From the NCBI GenBank assembly GCA_021838785.1, contig JAKCCV010000023.1, forward strand, positions 1 to 55,646: DNA of 55,646 nt, read 5' to 3'. Positions 7,392-17,161 of the stretch are shown here, one piece after another; the stretch's first letter is position 1; every line of letters starts with the position of its first letter. The notes beneath the pieces were generated by a model. That model was given only the letters and a program-made list of their open reading frames with translations. It was not told the origin of the DNA and did no database searches. A program made the translations under genes and the position numbers. This DNA comes from Acidobacteriota bacterium (GTDB taxonomy: Bacteria > Acidobacteriota > Terriglobia > UBA7540).

Positions 7392-10052
7392 ATGAAGAGT
7401 ATCTCCCTTCGGGGTTGGGTCGTCCTCATTTGTTTGGCCAGCAGCGCGCCCCTTTGGGCAGGAAGCCAACCGGCCACGCCGGGCGGGCGCCTCAGCTTGC
7501 AGCAGGGGTGGATGATCCAGTCTTCAGCGAAGGTGCGTGCGTCGGGTCGCACAATCTCGGAACCGGGTTTTAGGCCGGAAGGATGGTATCCCACCAGCAT
7601 TCCCTCAACGGTTTTTGCAGCCTTGGTTAAAAACCATGTTTATCCAAACCCTGATTTTGGGATGAACTTGCGAAACGTTCCGGGGTTGAGCTACCCGATT
7701 GGCGCGAATTTTGCCGACCTCCCCATGCCAGCTAATAGCCCCTATAGTGTGCCGTGGTGGTACCGCACGGAGTTCAAGTTGCCGGCAAGGTTGAAAGGGC
7801 AGCACCTGTGGCTGGACTTCCACGGCATCAACTACAAAGCGAACATTTGGATGAACGGACATCAAGTTGCCGACACCGGCCAAGTGGAAGGCATGTGGCG
7901 TGAATATGAATTCGACGTGACCGATGCGGCGCGGCCGGGAAAGATGAACGGGCTAGCACTGGAAATCTTCGCGCCCAAGCCGGATGATCTCTCCATCACC
8001 TTTGTAGATTGGAATCCGATGCCGCCCGACAAAGACATGGGGATTTATCGTGGAGTGTTCCTTCGATGGAGCGGGCCCGTGACGGTGCGGCATCCGCAAA
8101 TCGTCACCCGATTTAATTTGCCGTCGCTGGCGGTGGCTCACTTGACCCTGAGCGCGGATGTGCGGAACGTCACCTCCCATCCCGTCGCGGGGATACTGAG
8201 GGCGCGCATCGAAAGCCTGGGCGTCGCGGTTTCCGAGCCGGTCAAGCTGAAGGCGCACGAAACCACGCGCGTGATGCTGACGCCGGGAGAATTCTCCGAG
8301 CTCAATATCCATCACCCGCCGCTCTGGTGGCCTTATCCGCTCGGCCCGCAGAACCTGGAGCGCCTGGACGTTGAATTTGAAACCGAGGGGAAGATTTCCG
8401 ACCGCCAGTCGGTGGAGTTTGGCATCCGTGAAGTTACCTCCACGCTAGATGCGCAAAAGCATCGGCTGTTCAGGATCAACGGGCGAAGGATTCTGATTCG
8501 CGGCGGAGGCTGGTCGCCGGACATGATGCTGCGTCCGCGTCCGAAATATCTCGATGCGGAGATTCGTTACGTTCGTGACATGCACCTGAATGCGCTCCGG
8601 TTGGAAGGCAAGCTGATGGGAGAGCACTTCTTCAATCTTTGCGATCGCTACGGCATTTTGGTGCTGGCGGGCTGGTGCTGCTGCGATCATTGGGAGCGTT
8701 GGAGCACCTGGAGGCCGGTGGATTACGAAGTGGCCGCGGATTCGCTGGAAAGCCAACTGCGGAGGCTGCGCGACCATGCTTGCATCTTGGTGTGGCTGTA
8801 CGGGAGCGATAATCCACCTCCGCCCAAAGTCGAGAAAATGTATCTAAAAATTCTGCACCGAACGAGATGGCCGAATCCCTACCTGTCGTCCGCCTCGGCA
8901 AAGCCGACGACGGTCACCGGCATCTCCGGCGTCAAGATGACGGGCCCTTATCAGTATGTCGCGCCGTCCTACTGGCTGCTGGACCACCAGCGTGGAGGAG
9001 CTTTCGGGTTTAACACGGAGACCAGCCCCGGGCCGGCGATACCGGTGATGGCGAGCTTGCGCGAGATGCTGCCCTCGGACCGTCTCTGGCCGATTAACGA
9101 ATTCTGGGATTACCACGCCGGCGGCGGGGCGTTCAGAAACCTCGATGTGTTCACCCAGGCGCTCAATGCCCGCTACGGGACGGCCACGAGCCTCCGGGAT
9201 TATGTTGAGAAGGCACAATTGATGGCTTACGAAGGTGAACGCGCCATGTTTGAAGCGTATGGGCGCAACAAGTTCACTTCAACGGGGGTCATCCAGTGGA
9301 TGCTCAACAACGCTTGGCCTTCGATGATCTGGCATTTGTTCGATTATTATCTGCGGCCGGGCGGAGGGTACTTCGGGGCCAAGGAAGCCTGCCAGCCCTT
9401 GCACGTGCAATATTCCTATGACGACGGCTCCATCGTGGTGGTCAACTCGTACTATCGCGCCTTTTCCAATTATCGAGTGACCGCCCAGGTCTATAATCTC
9501 GATTTAACTGAGAAATTCTCCAAGCAACAGCAGCTCAACATCCCGGCGAATAGCAGCACGCGGGTGTTCGTTTTGCCCAAGCTCGAAGGCTTGAGCACCA
9601 CTTATTTCGTCCGGCTTCGCCTCGCTGACGCCGCCGGAAAGACCGTGAGCTCGAACTTCTATTGGCTTTCCACCAAGCCTGATGTTTTTGATTGGGACGA
9701 CAGCACGTGGTATTACACTCCCTTGTCCAGTTACGCCGATTTTACCGAACTCCAGCAACTCCCCCAGGTTAAACTGGGTCTGCGGGTGCGATCCGCGCAC
9801 GAGGGAGCATGGGAGCTTCAGGACATTACGCTGAACAACCCAACGGATCACCTGGCTTTCTTCGTTCACTTGAGGATTCTGCGCAAGAGCGACGGAGAAG
9901 AGATTGCGCCCGTGCTGTGGAAGAACAACTACTTTGAGTTGATGCCGGGCGCAACCAAGACCGTGACGGCTCGCTACCGCCCGACGGAGCTGCGTGGCGC
10001 TCAACCCGTCGTGGCCGTGGACGGGTGGAATGTGGCGCCTGTGGAAAAATGA
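7392..10052 (+). CDS. Secreted GH2 exo-beta-D-glucosaminidase-like glycoside hydrolase
   Basis: This encodes 886 residues, with a signal peptide (about 1-23, cleavage after LWA) and a Shine-Dalgarno GGAGGAGGGA. The N-terminal jelly roll contains GWYPTSIPSTVFAALVKN and YPNPDFGMNL, typical of exo-glucosaminidases/mannosidases of GH2. An Ig-like domain follows, then the TIM barrel with INGRRILIRGGGWSPD. At the acid/base position the barrel has GSD (D473) instead of the Asn-Glu of beta-galactosidases, and the nucleophile is E543 in FGFNTETSPGP. GSD plus this Glu is the pattern known from exo-chitosanase CsxA (D469/E541). It likely removes non-reducing glucosamine (or a related sugar) in the periplasm or outside. 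It is monocistronic. Confidence 0.88.
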   Translation: MKSISLRGWVVLICLASSAPLWAGSQPATPGGRLSLQQGWMIQSSAKVRASGRTISEPGFRPEGWYPTSIPSTVFAALVKNHVYPNPDFGMNLRNVPGLSYPIGANFADLPMPANSPYSVPWWYRTEFKLPARLKGQHLWLDFHGINYKANIWMNGHQVADTGQVEGMWREYEFDVTDAARPGKMNGLALEIFAPKPDDLSITFVDWNPMPPDKDMGIYRGVFLRWSGPVTVRHPQIVTRFNLPSLAVAHLTLSADVRNVTSHPVAGILRARIESLGVAVSEPVKLKAHETTRVMLTPGEFSELNIHHPPLWWPYPLGPQNLERLDVEFETEGKISDRQSVEFGIREVTSTLDAQKHRLFRINGRRILIRGGGWSPDMMLRPRPKYLDAEIRYVRDMHLNALRLEGKLMGEHFFNLCDRYGILVLAGWCCCDHWERWSTWRPVDYEVAADSLESQLRRLRDHACILVWLYGSDNPPPPKVEKMYLKILHRTRWPNPYLSSASAKPTTVTGISGVKMTGPYQYVAPSYWLLDHQRGGAFGFNTETSPGPAIPVMASLREMLPSDRLWPINEFWDYHAGGGAFRNLDVFTQALNARYGTATSLRDYVEKAQLMAYEGERAMFEAYGRNKFTSTGVIQWMLNNAWPSMIWHLFDYYLRPGGGYFGAKEACQPLHVQYSYDDGSIVVVNSYYRAFSNYRVTAQVYNLDLTEKFSKQQQLNIPANSSTRVFVLPKLEGLSTTYFVRLRLADAAGKTVSSNFYWLSTKPDVFDWDDSTWYYTPLSSYADFTELQQLPQVKLGLRVRSAHEGAWELQDITLNNPTDHLAFFVHLRILRKSDGEEIAPVLWKNNYFELMPGATKTVTARYRPTELRGAQPVVAVDGWNVAPVEK

Positions 10053-10167
10053 TGGTGGGGGGGTTAAATTCCAGGCCGATTTTCAAAGATGATTGACCGA
10101 TCCCTTATAATGCAGGTGAAAAGTAGAAGCGTGGGCCGGAGGTTTATCGTGGCGGGGGAAAATTAAC

Positions 10168-10497
10168 GTGCGCCTTGGCGATCTCATTGACGACTATTGC
10201 CCTCGCTGCAAGCTTCTGCTGAATCACGATGTCGCCAGCTTTCAGGATGACCAAGTCGCCAAGGTTATCTGCAGAACCTGCTTCACCGAACATCCTTATC
10301 TTCACGGCAAGGCAGCTCCCAAAAAGCCCAAGAGCCCTCCGTCCGCCTTCGAGCAGGTATTGGCAAAGGCAAGCCCTTCCCCATCTGCCGCGGCGAGTCT
10401 CGCTCCGCCAAAGAAACGAGCTTCTGCTCCTGCGCGCTATATTTCTCGCCATTCGCAGCACCGCCCCCGAGAGAAAGGGAAGCGACGCTCGGATTGA
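10168..10497 (+). CDS. Small zinc-ribbon protein with basic disordered tail
   Basis: This encodes 109 residues from a GTG start. The N-terminus carries YCPRCKLLLNHDV and VICRTCFTEHPY, two CxxC pairs about 24 residues apart that can form one zinc ribbon. The C-terminal 60 residues are Pro/Ala/Ser/Lys/Arg-rich and probably disordered, which suggests nucleic-acid binding. A possible weak promoter (TTCAAA at 10082, TATAAT at 10106, spacer 18) lies upstream. No family name is certain. Confidence 0.6.
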   Translation: MRLGDLIDDYCPRCKLLLNHDVASFQDDQVAKVICRTCFTEHPYLHGKAAPKKPKSPPSAFEQVLAKASPSPSAAASLAPPKKRASAPARYISRHSQHRPREKGKRRSD

Positions 10498-10650
10498 GCA
10501 CGTCGCCCGCCCCTCGACGACTTCGCCGAGTGAACGAAGGTTTGGAGAATCGTGGGAGGCTTTGCTTTCCACACGGCTTCGTCCCTCGCCTCGGATGAAA
10601 CTTGACGATTGCCGAGCGCGCTCCGCGGCGCGCCGGGCGAAGCGCTTTTC

Positions 10651-10679
10651 TTGACAAGTTGTCGGGCTCTCCGCACAAT
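10651..10679 (+). promoter_or_regulatory. Promoter candidate for proS
   Basis: A perfect -35 TTGACA (10651-10656) is followed by a 17-bp spacer and CACAAT (10674-10679, four of six consensus bases), about 60 bp upstream of the proS start. Confidence 0.45.
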
Positions 10680-10739
10680 GGCCTATTACCTTTTGCAGGG
10701 TGAGCGAGAAAGCGCTCCGCTGCGCGATAAGGACCCGGA

Positions 10740-12434
10740 ATGCGTTGGAGTCAATCGTTCATTCCAACTTTGCGCGAGGTTCCGAGTGAGGCTGAGGCCG
10801 CCAGCCATGGACTTCTGCTGCGCGCCGGCTACGTGCGTCAGGTGACGGCGGGAGTTTACGCCTATCTTTATCTCGCCCAGCGATCGCTGCAGAAAATCGC
10901 GCGCATCGTGCGGGAGGAAATGAACCGCATCGGCGCGCAAGAATTCTACCTCCCAGCTCTCAACCCCGCCGAATTATGGCAGGCGACGGGGCGTTGGGAT
11001 TTGGATGTCGTTTTCAAGCTGAAGGATCGCAACCAGCGCGACCTTTGCCTCGGCATCACGCACGAAGAGGAGATGACACGCCTGGCGTGTGGGGAATTGC
11101 GAAGCTATAAGCAGTTACCCCAAATCTGGTATCAGATCCAAGAGAAATTCCGCGACGAGCCGCGGCCGAAGGGCGGGTTGTTGCGGCTCCGGCAGTTCAT
11201 GATGAAAGATTCTTATTCCTTCGATCTGGACGAACAAGGGCTCGACGCGAGCTACCGGAAGCACATTGAGGCCTACAAGCGCATCTTTGAGCGGGCCAGC
11301 GTGCGGTGCCTTTTTGTCGAGGCCTACTCCGGCGTGATGGGCGGCAGTGTTTCCGGAGAATTTGCGGCTCCCGCTGACGCGGGAGAGGACCTCATTGCGG
11401 TGTGCTCGTGCGGCTACGCCGCCAATCTGGAAAAGGCAACCGCGAAGGCAACCCCCATAGAGGATTTGCCCGGCGACCATCTCCCCGAGCCCTTCTCGAC
11501 GCCCGGTCAAAAGACGATTGAGGATTTGGTCCGCTTCACCAACCAAAGCCCGGCCCGCATGATGAAGACACTGGTTTATGTGGTGGAAAGCAAGCCGCTG
11601 GTCATCCTTTTGCGGGGCGATCACAGTTTGAGCGAAACCAAGCTGGCCACCGTCCTGGGCACGGACGTCTTTCGTCCCGCCACGCCGGAAGAAGCGCTCG
11701 CGTTGCATGGCGCTCACCTTGGCTCGCTCGGTCCGGTGGGCCTCCGTCCCGGCGTTCGCATCCTGGCCGATCGAGCGCTGGAAGGGCGGAAAAATATGCT
11801 GGCGGGAGCGAACCGCGACGATGAGCACTTACGAAACGTTACCCCGGGGCGCGATTTCCAGGCGGAGTTCGCCGATTTGAGAGTGGTGGAAGCCGGCGAT
11901 CTCTGCCTGCGGTGCGGAAAGCCGGTCGAAGTCCAACGAACCATCGAGCTGGGACACGTCTTCAAGTTAGGCCGAAAATATGCTGAGGCGCTGGGAGCGC
12001 GCGTTCTGGACGCCCAAGGCCAAGAAACAACGCTCGTCATGGGTTCTTACGGGATCGGATTGGAGCGAATTCTGGCGGCGGCGGTGGAACAGAATCATGA
12101 TGAGGACGGCATATTCCTGCCGCGCTCGATAGCCCCCTTTGACGTCGTGTTGACCATTGCCAATATGGACATCGAGCCGCTCCGCGCGGCCGGCGAAAAG
12201 CTCTATGCGGAACTCCGCGTTCGGTCGCTCGACGTGCTGTTCGACGACCGCGAGGAACGGCCGGGCGTCAAGTTTAAGGATGCGGACCTGATCGGTGTTC
12301 CCTACCGCGTCACGCTCGGCAAGCGCAAGTTTGAGCAGGGGCTGGCAGAAGTTTTTGAGCGCTCGACAAAGAAAACGATGGATGTTAAGCTAGACGAATT
12401 GATCGAAGCGCTGGAGGCAAAAATCGCTCACTAA
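10740..12434 (+). CDS. proS: Prolyl-tRNA synthetase, bacterial type
   Basis: This encodes 564 residues, the usual length of bacterial-type ProRS. Class II synthetase motifs are present: motif 2 region FRDEPRPKGGLLRLRQFMMK near residue 137 and motif 3 GSYGIGLERILAAA near 435. Between them (about 225-395) lies the INS editing domain, which clears mischarged Ala-tRNA(Pro), with KTLVYVVESKPLVILLRGD. The C-terminal anticodon-binding domain contains VLFDDREERPGVKFKDADLIG. It charges tRNA-Pro in the cytoplasm. It is the first gene of a rightward run with the DUF4845-like and PBP genes. Confidence 0.97.
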   Translation: MRWSQSFIPTLREVPSEAEAASHGLLLRAGYVRQVTAGVYAYLYLAQRSLQKIARIVREEMNRIGAQEFYLPALNPAELWQATGRWDLDVVFKLKDRNQRDLCLGITHEEEMTRLACGELRSYKQLPQIWYQIQEKFRDEPRPKGGLLRLRQFMMKDSYSFDLDEQGLDASYRKHIEAYKRIFERASVRCLFVEAYSGVMGGSVSGEFAAPADAGEDLIAVCSCGYAANLEKATAKATPIEDLPGDHLPEPFSTPGQKTIEDLVRFTNQSPARMMKTLVYVVESKPLVILLRGDHSLSETKLATVLGTDVFRPATPEEALALHGAHLGSLGPVGLRPGVRILADRALEGRKNMLAGANRDDEHLRNVTPGRDFQAEFADLRVVEAGDLCLRCGKPVEVQRTIELGHVFKLGRKYAEALGARVLDAQGQETTLVMGSYGIGLERILAAAVEQNHDEDGIFLPRSIAPFDVVLTIANMDIEPLRAAGEKLYAELRVRSLDVLFDDREERPGVKFKDADLIGVPYRVTLGKRKFEQGLAEVFERSTKKTMDVKLDELIEALEAKIAH

Positions 12435-12465
12435 GGGAAGCCCTTGCGCTCAGACGGAGGAGACG

Positions 12466-12834
12466 ATGCAGCTTCAGGACCATGGAGCTGGCCGACTCAA
12501 GGCTGTGATTGCCCTGCTGTTTATAGCGCTGGTCATCTACGTCGGAGTGAAAGTGATTCCTGTGTACGTTCAGAATTATGAGCTCGCGGACTATGTTCGC
12601 AATCTGGCCGTGGACGCTACCGTTCAGTATCCTCCTGCCACCGCCGACGGGGTGACGGACCGAATCCTGCACAAAGCGCGCGACCTCGGTCTGCCGATTA
12701 CGCGAGACGAGATTCAGGTGACCATGGGTCGCACAGTCACGATCAGCGTGGACTACCGTGTTCCCATTGATCTGGCGTTTTACAAGTTCACGCTGCACTT
12801 CACACCGTCGGCCAGGAACACGAACCTCACGTGA
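12466..12834 (+). CDS. Single-pass membrane protein, DUF4845-like
   Basis: This encodes 122 residues. A short basic N-terminus precedes one transmembrane helix (about residues 13-33, IALLFIALVIYVGVKVIPVY), followed by a periplasmic alpha/beta domain with YVRNLAVDA and the strand VTISVDYRVPIDLAFYKFTLHF. This layout resembles DUF4845 proteins, which have no known activity. It starts 31 bp after proS with a GGAGGAG ribosome site and ends 3 bp before the penicillin-binding protein gene, so it is probably co-expressed with both. Confidence 0.65.
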   Translation: MQLQDHGAGRLKAVIALLFIALVIYVGVKVIPVYVQNYELADYVRNLAVDATVQYPPATADGVTDRILHKARDLGLPITRDEIQVTMGRTVTISVDYRVPIDLAFYKFTLHFTPSARNTNLT

Positions 12835-12837
12835 CCT

Positions 12838-15486
12838 GTGCCTAGAGAACCTTCATCGTCAAGCCGGCAGGCGTCCCGTTCCGGGAAGAGAACTCGGCCT
12901 CGCGGCCGGGTGAGGTTGACGCCGGCCCGCAAGTTTCTTTTGGCAGCGGGCTTGGTGTGCCTGACGGCCGGCGGCCTTGTCTTCGCGTATTTCTACGTTC
13001 ATTTCTCGCGGCTGATTGACGCCCGTCTCAGCGGCAACCTTTTCCATAATTCTTCCCTTGTTTACACGGCGCCCACGCCGCTGGAAGTGGGGGAACCAGC
13101 CCAGGCGGCAGATTTGGCCGCCAGGCTCCGGCGGGCCGGCTATGTTGAAGGTAACCACCCGGTCGGGGTTGGAAGCTACACCTTGACCGGCGCAAGCCTG
13201 CGAATCTATCCGGGGCCCACTTCCTTCTTTCACGGTGCCGTGGTTCAGGAGGGCCCGGCCGCGCTCGACGTGAGCCAAGGGCGAATTGCCGCCATTACTT
13301 CCCTGGGTCCCCACGCCACGGAACTTGAAAATTACTGGCTCGAGCCTCAATTGATTACGCCCTTGTTCGGACGCAATCGCGTGAAAAGGCGCGTGGTGAG
13401 CTATGCAGAACTTCCCAAGGTTCTTATTCAGGCGGTCGTGGCAGCGGAAGATCATACCTTTTTCACCAATCCGGGCATCAATTTCTACCGCATCCTGGGC
13501 GCGGCAGTGGCGGATATCCGAGCCGGCCGTAAAGCCCAAGGCGCCAGCACCATCACCATGCAAGTGGCGCGAAATATCGTCTTGGAAAATACGCAGCGGA
13601 CCTGGCGAAGGAAATTCGAGGAGACCTTTGTGGCGCTCCTGCTGGTGCAGCGCTTGAGCAAAGAGCAAATCTTCGATCTTTACGCCAATGATGTTTACCT
13701 TGGGCAACGGGGAAGTTTTTCAATTTACGGATTTGGCGAGGCCGCGAACGCTTACTTCAACAAGGACGTTTCGCATCTTGACCTGCCGGAAGCCGCACTC
13801 TTGGCAGGCTTGATTCGAGGGCCCAATCTCTATTCTCCTTACAGCCATCCGACGCGCGCGCTTTCGCGCCGAAATTATGTAATCCGGCAAATGCTGGCGA
13901 TGGGAGACATTACCGCAAGCGAAGCTGCGCTCGCGTCCGCGGCGCCTCTAGGAATAACGCCGGGAAGCATTGAAGCCAGCCAGGCGCCCTATTTTGTTGA
14001 TATGGTCCGAGAGCAGTTGCTATCTCGATTCTCGCAAAGAGACCTCATGTCGCAAGGCTATCGGATTTATACGACCCTGGATCCGGACTTGCAGAAGATA
14101 GCCTCGGCAGCGGTTCGGGAAGGCATGGCTGAAGTGGATCGAGAGGTTAAGCAGCAGCATCGCCGGCCCCCCCCGGGGCGCGATGAACCCCAGGTGGCTC
14201 TCGTAGCGGTTGATCCGAAAACCGGAGGGATTAGCGCGCTGGTGGGAGGCCGCGACTACACTTGGAGTCAATTCAACCACGCCCTGGCCATGCGGCAGCC
14301 GGGCTCGTCTTTCAAGCCGTTTGTCTATGCCGCGGCGTTAAGTTCTGGGGTGGATGGGTCGCAGCCCCTTATCACGCCCGCGACAACGTTGATGGATGAA
14401 CCCACAACGTTTCAATTCGATGGTCAGACGTATGCGCCCCAGGATTATAAGCAGGAATATCATGGGTTGGTGACGGTGCGTGAGGCGATTACTTTTTCAC
14501 TCAATGTCGCCACCGTGAGCCTGGCTCAGATGACCGGCTATGAGAAGATTCGCGATCTGGCCATTGAGGCAGGGATCAATAAGGGCTTGCAAGCGACCCC
14601 GGCGATGGCGTTAGGCGCCTACGTGGCCACGCCGGTTGAGATTGCCGGCGGCTATACCATCTTCGACGACAACGGCACCTTTCATGCCCCCCATGCGATT
14701 TTAGAGGTCACCGACTCCAAAGGGAGAGTCCTTTACCAGCCGCCGCAGGTTTCTCGACAAGTCCTTGACCCGCGGGTTGCCTTCCTGGTGGATAGCCTGA
14801 TGGAAAGTGTGATTGACCACGGCACGGGCGAAGGGGCTCGGGCGCGCGGATTCACGTTGCCGGCGGCCGGCAAGACGGGAACCTCTCACGATGGGTGGTT
14901 TTCCGGCTTCACATCGAATTTGATCTGCACGGTGTGGGTTGGTTACGACGATAATCGCCAGTTGGACCTTTCCGGGGCTCGGTCGGCTCTGCCGGTGTGG
15001 ACGGATTTCATGAAGCAGGCCACCAAACTCCCCGGTTATCAGAATGTCCAGCCATTTACCCCGCCCGCTGGGGTTGTCAGCGAGGTCGTAGATCAGCAAG
15101 GCAAGCCGGTGAGTGCCAGCGAGTTGGTTTCAATGGATCCTGCGGATTCGTCGGCGGATGACGACCCCACGACGGATCACTTGGAATATTTTATTGACGG
15201 AACGCAGCCCCGCCTTCAAAACCCCATTCAGAAGCTTGGAGGAATCCTAAAGAGATTGTTTACAGGCGCTGCGCCGTCGGCTGCGCCGGCTCCCGGGCCG
15301 TCACTGCCGACGAAGGTTCCTCCGCCGCCGGCGGAAGCATCTTCCGCGCCATCCTCTCCAGCGCCCCCATCTTCGCCACCGGCAGCTCAGCGAAAGAAGC
15401 CCGGGTTTTTTAAGCGATTTCTGTCCATCTTCAAAAGCAGCCATTCCACGTCCAAGGCCGGGGATTCTTCGAGCAACCGGAATTAA
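12838..15486 (+). CDS. Class A penicillin-binding protein (PBP1B-like)
   Basis: This encodes 882 residues from GTG. A basic cytoplasmic tail and one transmembrane helix (about 33-52) are followed by a UB2H-like region (LRRAGYVEGNHPVGVGSYTL, 97-116). Next comes a GT51 glycosyltransferase domain with catalytic E204 in AAEDHTFF and the GASTITMQVARN motif at 235-246. The transpeptidase domain has S490-x-x-K493 (PGSSFKPF), S554-L-N556 and K679-T-G-T. It therefore polymerises glycan strands and cross-links their peptides in the periplasm. The last 80 residues are Pro/Ala/Ser-rich and end in a basic segment, an unusual disordered tail. Confidence 0.95.
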   Translation: MPREPSSSSRQASRSGKRTRPRGRVRLTPARKFLLAAGLVCLTAGGLVFAYFYVHFSRLIDARLSGNLFHNSSLVYTAPTPLEVGEPAQAADLAARLRRAGYVEGNHPVGVGSYTLTGASLRIYPGPTSFFHGAVVQEGPAALDVSQGRIAAITSLGPHATELENYWLEPQLITPLFGRNRVKRRVVSYAELPKVLIQAVVAAEDHTFFTNPGINFYRILGAAVADIRAGRKAQGASTITMQVARNIVLENTQRTWRRKFEETFVALLLVQRLSKEQIFDLYANDVYLGQRGSFSIYGFGEAANAYFNKDVSHLDLPEAALLAGLIRGPNLYSPYSHPTRALSRRNYVIRQMLAMGDITASEAALASAAPLGITPGSIEASQAPYFVDMVREQLLSRFSQRDLMSQGYRIYTTLDPDLQKIASAAVREGMAEVDREVKQQHRRPPPGRDEPQVALVAVDPKTGGISALVGGRDYTWSQFNHALAMRQPGSSFKPFVYAAALSSGVDGSQPLITPATTLMDEPTTFQFDGQTYAPQDYKQEYHGLVTVREAITFSLNVATVSLAQMTGYEKIRDLAIEAGINKGLQATPAMALGAYVATPVEIAGGYTIFDDNGTFHAPHAILEVTDSKGRVLYQPPQVSRQVLDPRVAFLVDSLMESVIDHGTGEGARARGFTLPAAGKTGTSHDGWFSGFTSNLICTVWVGYDDNRQLDLSGARSALPVWTDFMKQATKLPGYQNVQPFTPPAGVVSEVVDQQGKPVSASELVSMDPADSSADDDPTTDHLEYFIDGTQPRLQNPIQKLGGILKRLFTGAAPSAAPAPGPSLPTKVPPPPAEASSAPSSPAPPSSPPAAQRKKPGFFKRFLSIFKSSHSTSKAGDSSSNRN

Positions 15487-15627
15487 GGGGCGCATTCGAC
15501 CGCTTCGGTGCAAGATGAGCGGTCGCCCAGAATTTCTTATGGCGATGGAGAGCGAGACTCAGCCTTTGCCCGCTGTGGGTTAATTCACTCGGACGGCTCG
15601 GGGTCAAATGCTATAATACAGCCCGAT

Positions 15628-17160
15628 ATGAAGACGAAATACACCGCTCTCCTCATGATGGGCATGCTGGGTGCAGGGGTCAGGGCCGAGGGGGCCGCGG
15701 TGCGCCGATTGGTTTTGGTTTTTCCGTTCGAAAACTTAAGTTCCAACGCCAACGTGGGCTGGCTCTCGGAGGGAATAGCGAATTTGATCGGCCAGCGCCT
15801 CCGCTCGCCCTCAAATTACGTTCTTAGCCGGACGGAGCGGAATAAGGCTTTCGAGCAACTGGGGTTCCCACCGGACACGCCGCTGACACTCGCCAGCGAG
15901 TATAAGATTGCTGAAACGATGGGCGTCCAGGAGGCGGTCATCGGAACTTTCAAGATCACCGGCCAGCAGCTCACCACGCAAGTGCAAGTGCTCAATGTGG
16001 AGAAACTTCGACTCTCGCCGCCCATGATTGAAACCGGAAGCCTCTTGAGCCTCGTCCATCAGGAGACCGAGCTGGCGTGGCGAATTCGAGCCTTTTACGA
16101 TCCCGGGGCGACGACCGAAAGCGAAGCCACGTTTGCCAAACAATTTCCTCCCGTCAAGCTGGATGCGTTTGAAAATTACACGCGCGGGATTATCGCCCAA
16201 GACTCTGAAACCCGGCTCCATTATCTTAAGGAAGCCAACTTGCTTGACCCGTCGGATCACCGGGCGGCCTTTGAGGTGGGACGCGAGTATTTTATGGAGA
16301 AGAATTACGCCGCCTCGGCTCGCTGGCTGCAAAAGCTGGTTCCTTCGGATGCCTCCTATTCGGAGTCGCGGTTTCTTCTGGGCGTGGATGATTTCTTTCT
16401 GGGCCATTACGCAGAGGCTGAATCTCAGTTTGAATGGCTGGCCCAGCGGATTCCGCTGGACGCTGTTTTTAATAATCTCGGAGTCTTAGAGGCCAGGCAG
16501 AAGCACTACGCCAAAGCCTTGGCCGACTTTGAACGAGCGCACCGAGGCAATCCTGCCGATCCGGATTTCAGCTTTAACATGGCCGTCTCCGCGTGGTACT
16601 TGAAGAAATACGGTTTGGCGGCGCGGTGCTTGGAAGCGGACTTGAAGACTGATAAGAACGATAGCGATGCCCACAGCCTTCTGGCGGCGGTCCTGGGGGA
16701 AATCGGAGATCAGAAGGATCGAAGCCGACAACTCGACTGGCTGGCCGCGCACGGTGAAAATCCGCAAGCCGAGGCGACCGCCGACTTTCTGCCACTTTCT
16801 CGTATCAAAAAAACCTATGAGGGGCACGCCTTTCGCTTGCTGAAGCGCGCCATCCAAGCTGCCAAGCAGAGGAAGCTGACGCGCCTGTCGCAACACTCAC
16901 AGCGGACGGCAGCCGGCAGGAACGGAGAAGCCTATCTTCACAGCGATGAGTCCATCGTTGTACACGGCTGGATGGCATCGGTCAAGCCTTTGCGGTATGA
17001 AACGCGATCCTGCGCGGCGACAACGGGCGATCGAACGAATCCAGTTCGGCTGATCTCATTCTCCCCGCGACCGAGCCTAATAGGACAAGGTGAGAAGGTT
17101 CATGCTGGGGCGATGGCACTCAACTCGCAGCCGACGCTTCCCGTTGAAGCATGGAGCTAA
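15628..17160 (+). CDS. Exported TolB/FlgO-like N-domain protein with TPR repeats
   Basis: I chose the ATG at 15628, 510 codons, because it opens a signal-peptide-like stretch (MKTKYTALLMMGMLGAGVRA); the open frame extends 120 bp further upstream. TATAAT occurs at 15612-15617, so that start needs checking against the transcription start. The N-terminal domain (VLVFPFENLSSNANVGWLSE) resembles TolB/FlgO-type domains found before TPRs. TPR-like helices run from about residue 190 to 400 (e.g. FNNLGVLEARQKHYAKALAD). The last 70-80 residues lose helical character and read like non-coding DNA, so the natural stop may have been lost or the tail is degenerate. Confidence 0.7.
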   Translation: MKTKYTALLMMGMLGAGVRAEGAAVRRLVLVFPFENLSSNANVGWLSEGIANLIGQRLRSPSNYVLSRTERNKAFEQLGFPPDTPLTLASEYKIAETMGVQEAVIGTFKITGQQLTTQVQVLNVEKLRLSPPMIETGSLLSLVHQETELAWRIRAFYDPGATTESEATFAKQFPPVKLDAFENYTRGIIAQDSETRLHYLKEANLLDPSDHRAAFEVGREYFMEKNYAASARWLQKLVPSDASYSESRFLLGVDDFFLGHYAEAESQFEWLAQRIPLDAVFNNLGVLEARQKHYAKALADFERAHRGNPADPDFSFNMAVSAWYLKKYGLAARCLEADLKTDKNDSDAHSLLAAVLGEIGDQKDRSRQLDWLAAHGENPQAEATADFLPLSRIKKTYEGHAFRLLKRAIQAAKQRKLTRLSQHSQRTAAGRNGEAYLHSDESIVVHGWMASVKPLRYETRSCAATTGDRTNPVRLISFSPRPSLIGQGEKVHAGAMALNSQPTLPVEAWS

Positions 17161-17161
17161 T

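Noticed and set aside
12859-13707. Open frame of 282 codons on the minus strand
   Set aside because: Antisense to the glycosyltransferase domain of the PBP, which has all its catalytic motifs.
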